A stretch of DNA of 32,866 nucleotides from Kiritimatiellia bacterium (GTDB lineage: Bacteria > Verrucomicrobiota > Kiritimatiellia > RFP12 > UBA1067). How positions within the stretch are numbered: the first letter of the stretch is position 1; every line of letters starts with the position of its first letter. The stretch covers positions 1 through 32,866 of the forward strand of contig JAFRBA010000100.1 in assembly GCA_017405115.1 (NCBI GenBank), in the 5' to 3' direction. Positions 31,996-32,866 of this stretch are shown in pieces. The position numbers were made by a program, and so were the translations under genes. The notes under the pieces were generated by a model. It was not told where the DNA came from and did not search any database. It saw only the letters and a program-made list of their open reading frames with translations.

Positions 31996-32866
31996 CGGAT
32001 GGAATGGTCAGATTGGTCTTTGTCGGCGCGCTCGTCTCGCTTGCACTCCCTGCGTGGCTTCTTGTCGGGTGTCTGTGGCGCAAGGGCGTCCATCCGTTCC
32101 GAGAGGCGGCGAGGTTCCTTCCGCGAGGCGTGGTCGAATGTCTGCTGCTCGTCTCGTTTTTCTGCGGTCTGGTGCACCGTGCAGCATCGAAGGTGACGAA
32201 CGCCCCGCCGCAGGGTGCGTCTCCGCCGATGCTGATTATGGGCGCAATGCCTGCCTCCTCGCCGCTGTTCAACTCCGCGTCAGTGACGACCAACGGGACG
32301 TGGGACTTCTCGGCGCCGCCCGGCGCCACGGTCCACGAGCGGTGGCGCCTGCGCGGTGCGGCGGACGACTGGTTCCCGCTTTTCCCCGCAGGATGGTCGT
32401 TCGCCCTCGGCGACACGTCGGTTACAAACCTCAGGGTGTTCTCCCGCGGCAAGTCGCGCCTCCCCGACGGCACGGAGATCTCTCCTCTTCCCGCGGCGCT
32501 CGGCGTCGTGCCGGAGATGAACTGGCAGCTCCTCGGCTCCAACTCGCCGAGCCTCTTCTGGCATTCGCTCTCCTCCGACGGGTCGCTGCTCCTCACATGG
32601 CACAACGTCCTCCTCCATCGCGCGGCGACGAACCCCGTCTCCGTGCAGGCGGAGCTCCGCCCGTCCGGCGGCGTCACCTTCCGCTACGACCTCTCGCGCC
32701 TCGCATCCGACGACCCGCTTTCGGACGTCGTCCCCGCCGCAGGCGGAGTCTCGCCGGACGTTCCGCTCTCGCGCGGCGTCACAGGCGTCTCGCTCAAGTC
32801 CCGCGACGAGGCCCTCTGCGACGAGGCCCGCGCGGCGTTCGAGGAGTCCCTTGTCGGGCTCGACCC
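31992..32866 (+). CDS. Partial membrane-anchored protein, runs off window
   Basis: The reading frame stays open from ATG 31992 to the last base, giving at least 291 residues; the 3' end is missing. An N-terminal hydrophobic helix (LVFVGALVSLALPAWLLVGC, about residues 8-27) is followed by a short basic stretch and a second hydrophobic segment at about 52-63 (VECLLLVSFFCG). A Pro/Ser-rich connector follows (NAPPQGASPPM). Then comes a beta-rich region with TTNGTWDFSAPPGATVHERW, repeated Trp-containing strands (DDWFPLFPAGWSF; SPSLFWHSLSSDGS; LLLTWHNVLL) and FRYDLSRL. From memory this resembles the start of large surface proteins in Kiritimatiellae genomes, but I cannot verify that. ATG 32004, four codons downstream, is an alternative start. 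Confidence 0.7.
   Translation, partial: MTDGMVRLVFVGALVSLALPAWLLVGCLWRKGVHPFREAARFLPRGVVECLLLVSFFCGLVHRAASKVTNAPPQGASPPMLIMGAMPASSPLFNSASVTTNGTWDFSAPPGATVHERWRLRGAADDWFPLFPAGWSFALGDTSVTNLRVFSRGKSRLPDGTEISPLPAALGVVPEMNWQLLGSNSPSLFWHSLSSDGSLLLTWHNVLLHRAATNPVSVQAELRPSGGVTFRYDLSRLASDDPLSDVVPAAGGVSPDVPLSRGVTGVSLKSRDEALCDEARAAFEESLVGLD

Overview
The window is a high-GC, densely packed bacterial chromosome segment. Nineteen protein genes and one small doubtful ORF are supported; there is no rRNA, tRNA or CRISPR array. The gene mix is what I would expect of an anaerobic, glycan-degrading member of the Verrucomicrobiota/Kiritimatiellae or Lentisphaerae (PVC) group: Tat-exported Gfo/Idh/MocA oxidoreductases, a sugar-isomerase-fold/DUF1080 lipoprotein, a GntR/LacI-type hybrid regulator, large secreted glycosidase-like proteins, a protein with autotransporter-associated beta-strand repeats, and an AAA-ATPase/PD-(D/E)XK protein. 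This assignment rests on gene content only.

Layout. (1) 1-1716: an IS30-family transposase on the minus strand, followed by a 331-bp non-coding stretch rich in palindromes and hairpins. (2) 1717-3333: an AAA-ATPase-like/PD-(D/E)XK protein. (3) 3418-6700: a two-gene exported sugar-oxidation module (Tat Gfo/Idh, then a Cys-rich lipoprotein fused to a TIM-barrel isomerase fold and DUF1080), closed by a perfect 17-bp hairpin. (4) 6808-7923: a GntR/LacI-type regulator. (5) 8031-16230: three coupled genes with ATGA overlaps, encoding two secreted glycosidase-like proteins and a beta-strand-repeat surface protein. (6) 16329-20098: a second Tat Gfo/Idh, a hexuronate-type MFS transporter and a glycosyltransferase. 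(7) 20136-22244: a GH106-like alpha-L-rhamnosidase. (8) 22321-29329: etfB, etfA, acyl-CoA dehydrogenase, KDPG aldolase, a membrane GT-C-like protein and a GT2 enzyme. (9) 29422 to the end: exported aldose 1-epimerase, a GspF/PilC-type protein and the start of a large membrane-anchored protein cut by the window edge.

How the genes fit together (inference). Secreted glycosidases release rhamnose-, uronate- or other sugar-containing units. Exported Gfo/Idh oxidoreductases and the DUF1080/isomerase lipoprotein process them oxidatively outside the cytoplasm, as in the recently recognised 3-keto-glycoside route. An ExuT-like MFS carrier imports sugar acids, and KDPG aldolase splits the 2-keto-3-deoxy sugar acid phosphate. 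The ETF/acyl-CoA dehydrogenase genes would handle reducing equivalents or acyl-CoA chemistry.

Two non-coding patterns recur. First, five transcription units begin with an extended -10 element (TGN-TATAAT-like) ending exactly 7 nt before the ATG, which predicts leaderless mRNAs; a sixth is nearly leaderless. Second, three intergenic spacers consist of degenerate tandem heptanucleotides.
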